Source: CAWAYR01 sp050250875 (GTDB taxonomy: Bacteria; Acidobacteriota; Vicinamibacteria; Vicinamibacterales; UBA2999). From it: 64,000 bases of DNA. The stretch is from positions 124,001 to 188,000 of the forward strand of contig JBFWNV010000003.1 of NCBI GenBank assembly GCA_050250875.1, given 5' to 3'. The translations under genes and the position numbers were made by a program. This document shows, in pieces, positions 17,518 to 27,600 of the stretch. Position 1 is the first letter of the stretch. Each line of letters starts with the position of its first letter. The notes beneath the pieces were generated by a model, which was not told the origin of the DNA, did not search any database, and was given only the letters and a program-made list of their open reading frames with translations.

Positions 17518-19584
17518 ATGCACTTGTCACGGCTTGTCGTCACCACGGCGCTCGGTGCGCTCGCGGCGCTCGGTGCCGCCACACGACTGCACGGGCAGAC
17601 GCCGGCGCCACGCCTCACCAAACCGCAACAGGCGGTCCTTCACGCGGTGGTGACGGCCGCCGACATGGCCGCCGCCAATCCGACGACGGTCGTCCCCTCG
17701 CAGTGGCAGGTCCACGTGATGCGCGCCTCCGATGGCTCGCACTACGTGGCGCTGCGCGGCCGCGCGCCCGGGCTTATCGCGCCCAAAGCGCCGGTGATGC
17801 TCTACGTGCGCCTGGCCCATCGGGTCGCCGTCTCCACGTCGACGCCGGCGCGGTCGGCGGTGCGCGAATGGCTCGACGGCGAACGCGCTGAGCCGATGCC
17901 GATGCGGGTCGGTCGCGCGATGGCGATCCCGATGGGCGAGATGCCGGTCGGCGGCGCGGCCGCGTCGGTCGGACGTCGGGCCGACGGGACGTTGGTGGAC
18001 CAGGCCGTCGAGTCGACGGTGGCCCTCCGCCTGATGGACATGGAGCGCCAGCGCGCCAACCGCGAACGCGAGGAACGCGAGGCGAAGCGGCGCGCCGAAC
18101 TCGAACTGGCCGCGAAGACGACGTCGTCGCTGCACCCGTTCGAAGACTTCGACGTCGCCGCCACGCTCGAGGCCGATGGCTCCGGCACGGCGGTGCTGCG
18201 CAGCGTGCGGGCCGGTCCCGGCGACTACACCCTCACCGTGGCCTGGGCCGAACCCGCCGCGGCGACCGCGCCGCCGACGGTGCGCGTGCTCACCCACCGT
18301 CTCCAGCTGCCGACGGCGGCGAAGGCATTCGCCGTGAGCGACATCGTCCTCGCCGACCAGGTGCGTACGCTGCCCGGCGCCTATTCGATCGACCAGCAGA
18401 ACGCGCACCCCTACGCGATCGGCGCGATCGAGGTCTCGCCCGCCGCCGACGCGGTGTTCCGCGTCGACGAGCGTCTGTCGGTCGTGTTCCAGGTGGTCGA
18501 TCCCGCCGGCGACGCCGCCGGGAAACCCGACGTCGAGGTCGGCTTCAAGATCTCCCGGATTGCCAGTGGGCGTGAGGAGCCGGTCGGCACCCTGCCGGCG
18601 CAGCGTTATCACGCCGCCACCCTGCCGGCGGACTTCGACGTCGCCAAGGGCCATCCGGTGTTCCCCGCCGTGCAGGCGTCGCTGGCCAGGTTCGTGCGCG
18701 GCCAGTACCGCCTCGAGGTCACCGCGATCGACCGGCTGGCCGGCGTGAGCGCCACGCGCGACACGCGCTTCGAGGTGGTGGGCACGCCGCATAGCCTGCT
18801 CAACGAGGCGCCGGCCCCCGGCCAGGCGTTCCGGCGCGACGCCGTGCTGGCGCCACCGATGCTGGGTGTGCTGGCACGGGCGCTGACCCCGGCCGCCCCC
18901 AGCGACGGGCTGACCCGGCTGCTCGGCGCAGCCACCGGCGGCCGGTTCGCGGACCTGTTGCGCGAGGCGCCAATCGTTCCCGCCGAGCGCCCGGTGGCGC
19001 AGGCGCTGCGCGGTCTCGGCCTGTATGCCCTCGGCGACTCGGCGCGCGCGGTCGCGGTGCAGCTGCAGCAGGCCCTCGCGCAGGGCGCGCCGCCGGCCCC
19101 CGTGTTCATCCTGCTCGGCGCGTCGTCGGCGCTGGCCGGCGACGACAAGGCCGCGGTCACGATGTGGAACCAGGCGCGCGACGCCGGCATCGACGACGTC
19201 AGCGTCGCCGCCCTGCTCATCGACGCCTACATGCGCCAGGGGGATGTCGCCCGGGCCACGGCGATGGCCCGGGCCGCGCTCGATGCCCAGCCGGGCACTG
19301 CCGCCGCCGCCCGCGGGCTGGCGGCGGCGCGGATCGCGGCGGGCCAGTATGCCGACGCCCTGGCCGTCCTCGACGGCCTGACCACGGCGACGCCCGATCC
19401 CGACACCGACTTCCTGGTCGTGCACGCGCTCTACGGCGGACTGGTCGGCGACACCGCGCCGGGGAACACGGCGACCGGGCGCGATCGACTCCGGGCGGTC
19501 GGCCAGCGCTACATCGACGCCGGCGGCCGCCATGCCGCGCTGGTCAAGGAATGGCTGGCCGTCGCCGCGGCCACCTCGCCGTAG
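17518..19584 (+). CDS. Large secreted protein with C-terminal TPR-like region, unknown
   Basis: 688 aa. A signal peptide (1-25, ending RLHGQ) precedes a region I cannot assign. It contains a strongly charged helical segment rich in Arg and Glu (about 174-199), then a beta-rich middle (250-430) with blocks such as FRVDERLSVVFQVVDPAG and FVRGQYRLEVTAIDRLAG, which read like Ig-type domains. The last 220 residues (about 465-685) are alanine-rich helical repeats in the style of TPRs. It is transcribed divergently from the DUF5916 gene with 104 bp between the starts. A periplasmic scaffold or tetratricopeptide adaptor role is only a guess. Confidence 0.7.
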   Translation: MHLSRLVVTTALGALAALGAATRLHGQTPAPRLTKPQQAVLHAVVTAADMAAANPTTVVPSQWQVHVMRASDGSHYVALRGRAPGLIAPKAPVMLYVRLAHRVAVSTSTPARSAVREWLDGERAEPMPMRVGRAMAIPMGEMPVGGAAASVGRRADGTLVDQAVESTVALRLMDMERQRANREREEREAKRRAELELAAKTTSSLHPFEDFDVAATLEADGSGTAVLRSVRAGPGDYTLTVAWAEPAAATAPPTVRVLTHRLQLPTAAKAFAVSDIVLADQVRTLPGAYSIDQQNAHPYAIGAIEVSPAADAVFRVDERLSVVFQVVDPAGDAAGKPDVEVGFKISRIASGREEPVGTLPAQRYHAATLPADFDVAKGHPVFPAVQASLARFVRGQYRLEVTAIDRLAGVSATRDTRFEVVGTPHSLLNEAPAPGQAFRRDAVLAPPMLGVLARALTPAAPSDGLTRLLGAATGGRFADLLREAPIVPAERPVAQALRGLGLYALGDSARAVAVQLQQALAQGAPPAPVFILLGASSALAGDDKAAVTMWNQARDAGIDDVSVAALLIDAYMRQGDVARATAMARAALDAQPGTAAAARGLAAARIAAGQYADALAVLDGLTTATPDPDTDFLVVHALYGGLVGDTAPGNTATGRDRLRAVGQRYIDAGGRHAALVKEWLAVAAATSP

Positions 19585-19603
19585 CTCGAGGCGCGAGGGC
19601 GGG

Positions 19604-20902
19604 TCAGCGCTTCTTCGCCGGCGGCGCCGGTGACGGCGGCGGCGCCTGCCCCGGGGTCTTCAGCGAGTAGGCCTTGCGCGAGGCCACCGTCACGCCCGGC
19701 CGCGACACCTTGACCTCGAGCTCGCGGACGCGCTTGAGCGGATCGGGATTCGACGAGGTGAAGCCGAGGATGTAGTAGTCGCTGGTCTCGGCGTCGATCT
19801 TCTTGAACTCGCTCGCGAAGTCGTTGACGTTGACGACCGGGAAGCCGCCGGTGGCCTCGGCCATCAGCCGCAGGCCGCTCTGCGTCTTCTGGAGGTAGGT
19901 GCGCCACTCGCTCTGGTCGATGTACTGGCCGGCGTCGACGACGCCCTGCAGCCCGCGCGGATCCACCGAGTAGATGCTGACGTTGGCGCGGTTGGCGGTC
20001 AGGATCAGCTCGCGCATGTAGCGGTACAGGTCGATGTCGGAGGTGGCGCGGCCGAGCTGGAAGTACGGGTTGTCCTGCTGGTTCTGGTAGAGGAACCGCA
20101 GCGGATCCGAGAACCGGCCGCCCTGGATGCGATCGCTCGACGAGCGCCCGGCGGCGAACGGATCGAAGTCGTAGCCGGCGCTGATGTAGAGCATCACCTT
20201 GCGCTTGTTCTGCACCTGCTCGAGCTCGCTGAGCAGGTTGTAGGCGGTGTAGAACGCCTGCTGGGCGCGGTCGCGGACGCCGACCGGCCCCTGCGCCGTC
20301 TCCAGGTTCTGGAAGATGTCGCGGGCGGTCAGGCCGCTGCCGCGGATGCGCGACGCCGCCGAGGCGATGAGCCGGCGATCGTAGGTGAGGCCGGTGGCGA
20401 TGCTCGACGGGCCGCTCGACAGCATGGCGACGAGATCGCCGTCGTGCAGCAGGTTCTGCGCCAGGTCTTCGATGATGCGCTTGACGTGCGGCGTGTACTC
20501 GGGCTCGAAGTGGACGTCGTCGACGAAGATGAAGACGACGCGGCCGGCGACATCCTGCACGGCGCGGCGGGCCTTGGGCAGCACGATGCCCTCGGGCGCC
20601 GCGGCCACCTCGGGCGCGGCCAGGCCGGTGAACGTGCGGCCGCCGTGCACGAGCGAGAACGAGGTGATGGTCTGCGGCACGCCGTCCTCGAGGACGGTGA
20701 AGTCGTCCTTGGTCAGGTCGGCGACGAAGCGGCCGTCCTTGTCGCGGGTGATGACGTCGGTGGTCACCGCGGTGACACTGGCGCGGAACGTCGGCTGGCC
20801 GGCGGGCGCGGGCGGCGGCGCCTGCTGTGCCGCGACGCCGAACCCGCCGACGGCGAGCAGGCCGGCCACCAGTCGAACCCGGGCTCCCACGAAGGTGCGC
20901 AT
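19604..20902 (-). CDS. VWFA-related secreted protein
   Basis: 432 aa. A signal peptide (about 1-24, ending GVAAQ) is followed by the domain seen in the Acidobacteria 'VWFA-related' family, opening with VITRDKDGRFVADLTKDDF and VLEDGVPQTI. A von Willebrand A-like fold follows (RVVFIFVDDVHFEP, then LLHDGDLVAMLSSG, RKVMLYISAGYD, NVSIYSVDPRGLQG). The usual DxSxS metal site is replaced by DDVHF. The C-terminus is Pro-rich and ends in KKR. It probably acts outside the inner membrane; the ligand is unknown. The start at 20902 is supported by TATCAT (20909-20914) 6 nt upstream. Confidence 0.85.
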   Translation of the reverse strand: MRTFVGARVRLVAGLLAVGGFGVAAQQAPPPAPAGQPTFRASVTAVTTDVITRDKDGRFVADLTKDDFTVLEDGVPQTITSFSLVHGGRTFTGLAAPEVAAAPEGIVLPKARRAVQDVAGRVVFIFVDDVHFEPEYTPHVKRIIEDLAQNLLHDGDLVAMLSSGPSSIATGLTYDRRLIASAASRIRGSGLTARDIFQNLETAQGPVGVRDRAQQAFYTAYNLLSELEQVQNKRKVMLYISAGYDFDPFAAGRSSSDRIQGGRFSDPLRFLYQNQQDNPYFQLGRATSDIDLYRYMRELILTANRANVSIYSVDPRGLQGVVDAGQYIDQSEWRTYLQKTQSGLRLMAEATGGFPVVNVNDFASEFKKIDAETSDYYILGFTSSNPDPLKRVRELEVKVSRPGVTVASRKAYSLKTPGQAPPPSPAPPAKKR

Positions 20903-20908
20903 GGCCTC

Positions 20909-20956
20909 ATGATACCGAGCGTTGGCCCCGGTGGGCGGCGACCCGTGTGGAATACT
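20909..20956. promoter_or_regulatory. Back-to-back leaderless promoters
   Basis: The 60-bp gap between divergent starts holds TATCAT (minus strand, 20909-20914; 6 nt before the VWFA-related ATG) and AATACT (plus strand, 20951-20956; 6 nt before the GTG at 20963). Both genes appear to be leaderless. Confidence 0.45.
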
Positions 20957-20962
20957 GACTCC

Positions 20963-22165
20963 GTGCACGATGTCTCCCACCCGCCCCGCGGTCGGCGGCG
21001 CTTCCTGGCCCGCACCCTGGCGGCCGGCGCGGCCGCCGCCGTGCCCGATGCCTGGCTGGCCCGGCTGTGGGCTCAGGCGGGATGCGACGACGCGCCGCTG
21101 GGCGAGCTCGTCGGGGTGCTGCCGCTGTACGGGGTGGGTTCCGAGCCGGTGCCACTGGGCGAGTCGCTCGGCGGTCGCGGCCTGGCAACGCGGCTGTTCA
21201 CGGACCTGTCGGCGCTGGCGCCGGGCACCCTGGTGACACCCACCGAGCAGGTGTTCGTCCGCACCGCCGCCCCGGCCGGACTGAACCACGACGGCGCGGC
21301 TTGGCGGATCCGCCTGCGGGCTGCCGCCGAGGCACCCGCCATCGAACTGACCGCCGCCGCCCTCGACGCCGAGGCCCGGCCGATGGGCGCGCACGTGATG
21401 GAGTGCGCCGGCAACTCGAACCCGCAGAACTTCGGGCTGATGAGCGCCGTCGAGTGGCACGGCGTGCCGCTGACCGCGGTCCTCGCGCGCGTGCCGCGCC
21501 CGCCGGCCGCCACCGCGGTGCTCGTCTCGGGCGTCGATCACGAGGTGCAGGACACGCCGCAGTCGCTGCCCGGCGCGAGCTGGGTGCTCGACACCGACGC
21601 GCTGGGGCGCACCGGGGCGTTCCTGGCCACGCGAATGAACGGCCGGCCGCTGACCGCCGACCACGGCGCGCCGGTGCGGCTGGTGGTGCCAGGGTGGTAC
21701 GGCTGCGCCTGGATCAAGTGGGTCGACGAGGTCCGCTGGGCCGGCGGCGCCGAGCCCTCGACGACGCAGATGCTCGAGTTCGCGTTCCGCACGCACCAGG
21801 ACGGCATCCCCGAGCTGGCGCGCGACTACGCCGAGCCGGCGATCGACACCGCGGCCATGCCAGTGCGGATCGAACAGCGGCGGGTCGGGGGCCGAACCGA
21901 GTACCGCATCGTCGGCATCGTCTGGGGCGGCAGCCGCCCGGTCGACCGGCTGCTGCTCCGGATCGGGTCGCGGACGTCGGAGGTGCCGGTCACGCTGTGT
22001 CCGGCGCCGCGGACGGTGCAGACCTGGGCGCTGTGGACCCACCGCTGGCGCCCGACCGAACCGGGCTATTACGACCTGGCGCTGCGCGCCGCCGATCCGG
22101 CGATCCGCACCCGCCGCCTCGACCTTTCCTTCTACATCCGCCGCGTCAGGATCGACGAGGTCTGA
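20963..22165 (+). CDS. Tat-exported molybdopterin oxidoreductase, sulfite oxidase family
   Basis: 400 aa, GTG start. A twin-arginine signal (RGRRRFLARTLAAG, about 9-22) precedes a sulfite-oxidase-type Moco domain. The molybdenum-ligating cysteine is C148 in HVMECAGNSNP, and a WYGCAWIKWVDEV block follows. The C-terminal third is the Ig-like dimerisation domain (TEYRIVGIVWGGSRPV..VQTWALWTHRWRPTEPGYY). No heme domain is present, so electrons must go to a separate carrier. Substrate (sulfite or other) is not decided by the sequence. moaA in this window makes the cofactor. The DUF2490 gene follows by 13 bp. Confidence 0.85.
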   Translation: MHDVSHPPRGRRRFLARTLAAGAAAAVPDAWLARLWAQAGCDDAPLGELVGVLPLYGVGSEPVPLGESLGGRGLATRLFTDLSALAPGTLVTPTEQVFVRTAAPAGLNHDGAAWRIRLRAAAEAPAIELTAAALDAEARPMGAHVMECAGNSNPQNFGLMSAVEWHGVPLTAVLARVPRPPAATAVLVSGVDHEVQDTPQSLPGASWVLDTDALGRTGAFLATRMNGRPLTADHGAPVRLVVPGWYGCAWIKWVDEVRWAGGAEPSTTQMLEFAFRTHQDGIPELARDYAEPAIDTAAMPVRIEQRRVGGRTEYRIVGIVWGGSRPVDRLLLRIGSRTSEVPVTLCPAPRTVQTWALWTHRWRPTEPGYYDLALRAADPAIRTRRLDLSFYIRRVRIDEV

Positions 22166-22178
22166 CGCCCGCCGCCGC

Positions 22179-22874
22179 ATGCGCCACTCCCTGATCGTGT
22201 CCGCCATCGTCGTGTGCCTGCTGCACGCGGCCGCCGCGCCAGCCACGGCGCAACACACCCATGACGCCCAGCTGTGGGTGCAGACGCTGGCCCTCGGCCG
22301 CATCGGCGACTGGCGGACCCATCTCGAAGTGCAGCCGCGCGTCTTCGACGACGGGTCGGAGCTCGGCCTGACGGTCCTCAGGGGCGCCGTCGGCCGCGCC
22401 CTGCATCCGCGGGTCTCGGCGTGGCTCGGCTACGCCTGGGTGCCGCGGACCTTCGGGCCGGGCGTGCGCCACGAACAGCGGATCTGGCAGCAACTGCTGC
22501 TCGCGCCGCCGGCCTTCGGCGGCTGGGTGCCCCAGGTGCGCCTGCGCCTCGAGCAGCGCTGGCAGAACGAGCCGTGGGACGGGTCGTCGCATCGCCTGCG
22601 GACGCTGGTGCGGGCGCAACGGCCCCTCGACGCCGGGCGCCGCTGGCAGCTGGCCGGCTACAACGAGCTGATGGTCACCTTCGACGAGACCCCCGACGGG
22701 CCGCGCCAAGGCTACGATCGCAACCGCGTCTATGCCGGCCTCATGCGCACGGTCGCTCCGGCGCTGACGGTCGAAGGCGGCTACATCTGGGAACACTCCC
22801 CGATCGACGGCCCGGGGGATCGCCACGACCATGCCGCGATCGTCGTGATGACGCTGCAGTGGCCGCGCCGCTGA
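22179..22874 (+). CDS. DUF2490 secreted or outer-membrane protein
   Basis: 231 aa. A signal peptide ends APATAQ (about 25). The rest matches the DUF2490 pattern: D-x-Q-x-W-x-Q near the mature N-terminus (HDAQLWVQTL), regularly spaced amphipathic strands (RLRLEQRWQNEPWDG, YNELMVTFDETPDG) and a terminal VVMTLQWPRR. These proteins are predicted small barrels of unknown role. It sits 13 bp after the molybdoenzyme and is probably cotranscribed. It converges with the TPR lipoprotein gene 8 bp away. Confidence 0.78.
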   Translation: MRHSLIVSAIVVCLLHAAAAPATAQHTHDAQLWVQTLALGRIGDWRTHLEVQPRVFDDGSELGLTVLRGAVGRALHPRVSAWLGYAWVPRTFGPGVRHEQRIWQQLLLAPPAFGGWVPQVRLRLEQRWQNEPWDGSSHRLRTLVRAQRPLDAGRRWQLAGYNELMVTFDETPDGPRQGYDRNRVYAGLMRTVAPALTVEGGYIWEHSPIDGPGDRHDHAAIVVMTLQWPRR

Positions 22875-22881
22875 TCGGCGT

Positions 22882-24567
22882 CTAGGTCGCGCCGACGGCG
22901 CGCCGCGCCTCGGCCAGCTCCGGCAGGTCGGCGTCGGCGTCCTTCCAGTTCTCCAGGAACTGCACGTACATCTTCCGGCTGGTCGCGGCGTCGCCGGCGC
23001 GGGCGGCGGCGCGGGCGAGGCCGAGCACGGCCCGGCTGCGGTTGGGGGTTCGGACCAGGGTCCGCTCGAACCAGGCGACGGCGTCCTTCGGCTGCCCGAG
23101 CTCCAGCAGCAACTCGCCGTAGAGTTCGTCGGCACCCTTCACCGGGAACGGCCGTCCGATCGGCTTGGGCATCAGCGCCTGCAGCCGCGTCGCCTCGTCC
23201 ATCTTCGACCGGGCGATGCCGGGCAGGCCGTCCACGACCGCCGCCACCGCCTCCAGCTCGAGCAGCAGGATCGTCGCCTGCTCGCGCAGCCCCGGATCCA
23301 TCTCGGGCGCCGAGGCCTTCTGCAGCTCCCCGCGCACCGCCAGGGCTCGCGGCGCGTCCTTCAGACGAAGCGCGCTGACCCCGAGCACGAACAGCTCATC
23401 GAGGTTGTCGAAGCCGTTCTGGCCGCGCATCGCCTCCCAGCGCTCGCTCTCGATCACCCAGCGGGCGCGCATCGACCCCTTGTCGTTCTGCAGCGCCAGC
23501 CGGCCGCTGCCGCGGCCGATCTCGCTGTCGGCGTAGTGGTGGCCGCCGATGAGATCGGTGGTCGTGACGACGGCGAGCGCCTTGTCCACCTCGGCCGCCA
23601 CCTGCTGCGCCTCGGTGAAGCGTCCGAGCTGCGTCAGCTCGTACTGCAGCCAGACCAGGCTGTGGAAGTCGCGCTGCACCACCGATCGCCGGCCGCGGTC
23701 GACCCAGGCCACCGAGGCGGCCCAGGAGGCGCGGTCGCTGGCTGCGGCCTCGTGCCACAGACCGAGCTGCAGAAAGAAGTGCGCCGGCATGTGCAGGGCG
23801 TGGCTCGAGGCCGGGGCAATCGCCGCGTACGCGCGGGCGGCGGCCAGGCCTTTCGGCGCCAGCTGGGCGTGATCGTAGGCATGCAGGATGAGGTGCGCCG
23901 CGCCAGGATGCTTCGGATTGCGGGCGAAGACGGCCTCGGCGATGGCCCCGGCCCGCTCGCGGATCGGCAGCGACGCGTCGCCGCGCGGCATCGTCGCCAG
24001 CAGCGCCAGGGCGTGAAAGACCTGGGCCTCGTCGTCGTCGGGGTAGGTGGCCGCCAGCACGCCCATGGCGTCGGCGAAGGCCTTGGCCCGCACCGGCAGC
24101 AGGCCCGGCCCCCACAACTCTTCCACGGCCCGCAGGTAGCCCTGCTCCCGGGCCGTCCGGCCCCTGGCGATCCGCGCTTCCGGTGTCGGGCCGAGCTTGG
24201 CCAGCGCTGCCCGTCCCTTGTCCGGCTCCTCGAAGAACCACAGCGGCTGGCTGAACGACAGCGCCTCGCCCCAGTACGCCATCGCGAACGACGGGTCGGT
24301 GGCTTGCGCGGCCCGAAACGCCGCGATCGCGTCCTCGTATCCGAAGCTGTGCAGCCACGCCACGCCGCGCAGGAAGTCCTCCTGCGCCGCCGCGGCGCCG
24401 CTGTTGGGGAACGCCAGCGACCCGAGGCTGCCGGTCCGCTGCCCCGGGTCGGCAATCGGCGCCGGCGTCGCCTGGGCCGGTGTCGGCGGCGCCGCCGGCG
24501 TTCCCCCGCCGCACGCCGCGGTCACCAGAGCCACCATCGCGGCCAGTACGGTCCCTTGTCGCGTCAT
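22882..24567 (-). CDS. TPR-repeat lipoprotein
   Basis: 561 aa. A lipoprotein signal (ALVTAAC; Cys about 19) precedes a Pro/Ala linker and a long all-helical region of tetratricopeptide type, e.g. RGVAWLHSFGYEDAIAAFRAA (about 67-87) and a terminal repeat ELLLELGQPKDAVAWFERTL (about 488-507). A His-rich segment (HLILHAYDHAQ) and HALHMPAHFFLQLG (about 258-271) are conserved in related proteins from soil bacteria. No catalytic function is known. TACGAT (24575-24580) lies 7 nt before the ATG, suggesting a leaderless transcript separate from the TonB gene upstream. Confidence 0.82.
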   Translation of the reverse strand: MTRQGTVLAAMVALVTAACGGGTPAAPPTPAQATPAPIADPGQRTGSLGSLAFPNSGAAAAQEDFLRGVAWLHSFGYEDAIAAFRAAQATDPSFAMAYWGEALSFSQPLWFFEEPDKGRAALAKLGPTPEARIARGRTAREQGYLRAVEELWGPGLLPVRAKAFADAMGVLAATYPDDDEAQVFHALALLATMPRGDASLPIRERAGAIAEAVFARNPKHPGAAHLILHAYDHAQLAPKGLAAARAYAAIAPASSHALHMPAHFFLQLGLWHEAAASDRASWAASVAWVDRGRRSVVQRDFHSLVWLQYELTQLGRFTEAQQVAAEVDKALAVVTTTDLIGGHHYADSEIGRGSGRLALQNDKGSMRARWVIESERWEAMRGQNGFDNLDELFVLGVSALRLKDAPRALAVRGELQKASAPEMDPGLREQATILLLELEAVAAVVDGLPGIARSKMDEATRLQALMPKPIGRPFPVKGADELYGELLLELGQPKDAVAWFERTLVRTPNRSRAVLGLARAAARAGDAATSRKMYVQFLENWKDADADLPELAEARRAVGAT

Positions 24568-24574
24568 CGCCTCG

Positions 24575-24580
24575 ATCGTA
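24575..24580 (-). promoter_or_regulatory. -10 element (TACGAT) for leaderless TPR lipoprotein
   Basis: TACGAT on the minus strand, 7 nt before the ATG at 24567, just beyond the hairpin that follows the TonB receptor gene. Confidence 0.4.
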
Positions 24581-24591
24581 CTCCGTACACA

Positions 24592-24620
24592 CGACGGGCG
24601 GCCCCGAAGGCCGCCCGTCG
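24592..24620. terminator. Perfect 12-bp hairpin after the TonB receptor gene
   Basis: CGACGGGCGGCC-CCGAA-GGCCGCCCGTCG, a perfect 12-bp stem with a 5-nt loop, between the TonB receptor stop and the next promoter. There is no T tract. It most likely ends the receptor transcript. Confidence 0.6.
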
Positions 24621-24630
24621 CGATGTCTGT

Positions 24631-24666
24631 CCCGAGACCCGAGCCCCGAGACCCGAGCCCCGGCCC
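24631..24666. repeat. Heptamer repeat tract (CCCGAGA/CCCCGAG)
   Basis: About four copies of a 7-bp unit reading CCCGAGACCCGAGCCCCGAG, ending at the TonB receptor stop codon. Same family as at 6011, 36802, 50228, 51757 and 54951. Confidence 0.7.
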
Positions 24667-27600
24667 TAGAAGGAGAGCCGGAACATCAACTGCACCATCC
24701 GCATGAAGCCGGACTGCGTGTTGATCTGGCCGAAGGTCGTGCTGCCCACCGTGGCGACCGGTCCCGTCACCTTGACGGTATCGGTGATGTTCAGCACCTC
24801 GAACTTGATCTCGCCGCGGACGTTGCCCTTGAAGCGAACGTCCTTGGTGGCGACGAAGTCCCAGTTGTTGCGCATCGGCGTCCGCACGTCGGACAGCGTA
24901 CGGGGCATGGTGCCCAGCACGTTGGCCGGCGTGTCGGCGAAGGCGGCCGGGTTCAGCCAGGTGTTGGGCGGCGACACCCGGTCGTTGCGGCTGCCGCTGG
25001 TGTAGGGATCGGCGCCGGTCTGCGTCGAGCGCTGCATGCGGGCGAAGATCAGGTTCAGGTTGTTGGCGTTGTCGCGAATCTGCACCGGGAAGCCGCTCTC
25101 GATGCTGATGATCGACGACAGCGTCCAGCCGCCGAGGATCCAGTTGCCGATCCCCGAGTTGAGCCAGCGCTTGCCCTCGCCGAACGGCAGTTCGACGATC
25201 GGCGACGCCACCAGCTTGTGCGGCACGTCGAGCAGGCCGATCGAGTACTCGGCGTCGATGTTGTAGGCGTCCTGCGCTTCGGTGGAAGCGCTGGAGAAGA
25301 AGTTCGACTCGCCGAACTGGTTGTCCTTCAGCCGGCTGAAGGTGTAGTTGATGCGGCCGCCCCACCCGTTGGTGACGCGCTTCTCGATCTTGAACACCGC
25401 GGCGTGGTACTGGCTTTCACCGTCGGTGTTCTGCCGCATCAGCACGTTCTGGAACTGCGGGAACGGCCGCAGCAGCTGGTTGCGGGCGATGGTCGGGCTG
25501 GTGACGGCGAAGCCCTGGCCGGCCGGCAGACCGAAGAACGGGTTCGGCACCTGCTGGCTCAGCGCCGAGCCGAGCGACAGGTACCGCGGATCCACCTGGT
25601 TGATGTTGATGATGCCGTCGTTCGACCCGCCGAGGCCGAGGTCGCGCCCGGTGGCGCCCACGTACTCGAAGCCCACGGCGACGTTGCCGGGCAACTCGCG
25701 GGCGATGTCCACCGAGTACTGGTGGATCTGCGGCGCGCCGCGATCCTGGTCGATGAACTCCACCACCTGGCCGACACCGGTCAGCGCGCCGCGGGTGTTG
25801 CCGAACGGCGTGAGCACGCCGTCGGGGAACGGGTTCACCATGTTCAGGTTCGGCCGGAACTGGTTCTGCGGCGAGGTCGTGACCTGCGTGAAGCCGATGT
25901 TGCCGTAGTTGTTGGCACCCACCGCCTGGTAGTTCCACGGCGCCCAGTAGATGCCGTAGCCGGCGCGGACCACCGTCTTCGAGTCGAACGAGTAGACCAT
26001 GCCGATGCGCGGCGAGATCTTCACCGCCGGCGGATCGCCCTGGTAGCGGTTGGCGCCGTTCTGGCCGGCGTAGACCAGGCCGCCGCGGATCGGCTGGCCG
26101 GTCTCGGGGTTGACCACGTTGCCGAGGGCGCCGCCGGGGTTCAGCGTGCGGTCGAAGGCCACGGTGAAGCCGTCGTTCTCCTCGGTCAGACCGGTCTCGT
26201 GCTCCAGGCGGACACCGTAGTTGAGGGTGAACTTCGGCCCGACGCGCCAGTCGTCCTGGGCGTAGCCGCCGAAGTAGTGCACCTTGGCGTTGAACGGGCT
26301 CGACACCGTGACGGTGCTCTGGTTGTTCGGGTCACCGGACGGGTAGCCGAGCAGCATGCTGGCGATGGCGTTGCCCGAGGTCGTGTTGAGCGACGTGGGC
26401 GCCGACGACGTGAAGAAGCGGTCGAAGGCGAAGAGACCCGCGCCGCCCGAGAACGACTGCGTGTCGACGCCGATCTGCCGGTAGTCGCCGCCCACCTTGA
26501 AGGTGTGCCGGCCGACCAGCTTCGACACCGCCACGTTGGCCGCCTGCGAGTACCACACCAGGCGGTTGGGGTCGATGGCGCCGATCGACGTGTAGTCGGT
26601 CATCGTCGCGCGCGGGAACTTCTTCACCTGCAGGTTCTGCAGGAAGCTCTGCGAGAAGCCCAGCTCGGCCGGGTCGTACTCGACCGACAGGGTGTTCTGG
26701 TCCTTGAAGCGGGTCCAGCCGTAGCGGGCGGTGACCACCATGTTGTTGCTCGGCAGCCAGGTGTTGTTGACCGCCGCGATGTGCACGCGGCGCTTCAGGA
26801 TGTAGTCGTTGCGCTCGGCGAAGGCGTTCGGCTCGCCCTGCTTGATCAGCTGGTTGGCGCACGGCTCGTTGGTGAGGTTGTAGAGGTAGAAGCCCTGCGA
26901 CGACAGCTTCTCGCTCCACCGGTGATCGACCTTGCCGGAGTACATGATGGCGCGGTCTTCGATCTCGGCGATGCTGGCGAAGTTGTTGTTGCCGTCGCTG
27001 GCATCCCGGGTCGGGTTCGGCAGGTAGCTCAGCATCTTGCTGGTCACCGGGTTGATCCGGTTGGCCGGGATGACGTTGCCCGGGAACGGCGTGCGGTTGT
27101 TGCCGTTGGCGTCGCCGGTGAGCGGGTCGTAGATGACCACGAGCTGGCCGGCCGAGTTGAAGGACTGCGAGAAGTCGCCGGCCTTCTCGCGCGCGGTCGG
27201 CACGCGGTTGCCCGAATTGCGGGTGGTGTTCGAGCTGTAGCCCTCGGTGGACAGCCAGAAGAAGGTGCGGTCGCGGACGATCGGGCCGCCGAAGCCGCCG
27301 GCGCCGGTGTGGAAGTAGAGATCCGGCTTGGGCGTGTTGGTGAGGCGCGAGTAGAAGTTGTTGGCGGTGCCCCAGTTGGGCCGCGTCTGGTAGAAGCCGC
27401 TGCCGTGCCACTGGTTGCCGCCCGACTTGGTGGCGACGTTGAAGGTGCCGCCGCCGGTGCGGCCGGTCTCGGCGTCGTACTGGTGCACCTGGACGTTGAC
27501 GCCTTCCAGGGCCTCCAGCGACGGATTCGCCGTGGCGCGGTTGCGCAGGTCGGTGATCGGCACGCCGTCCACCAGGTAGTTGTTGGCGCGGCGGGCGCCG

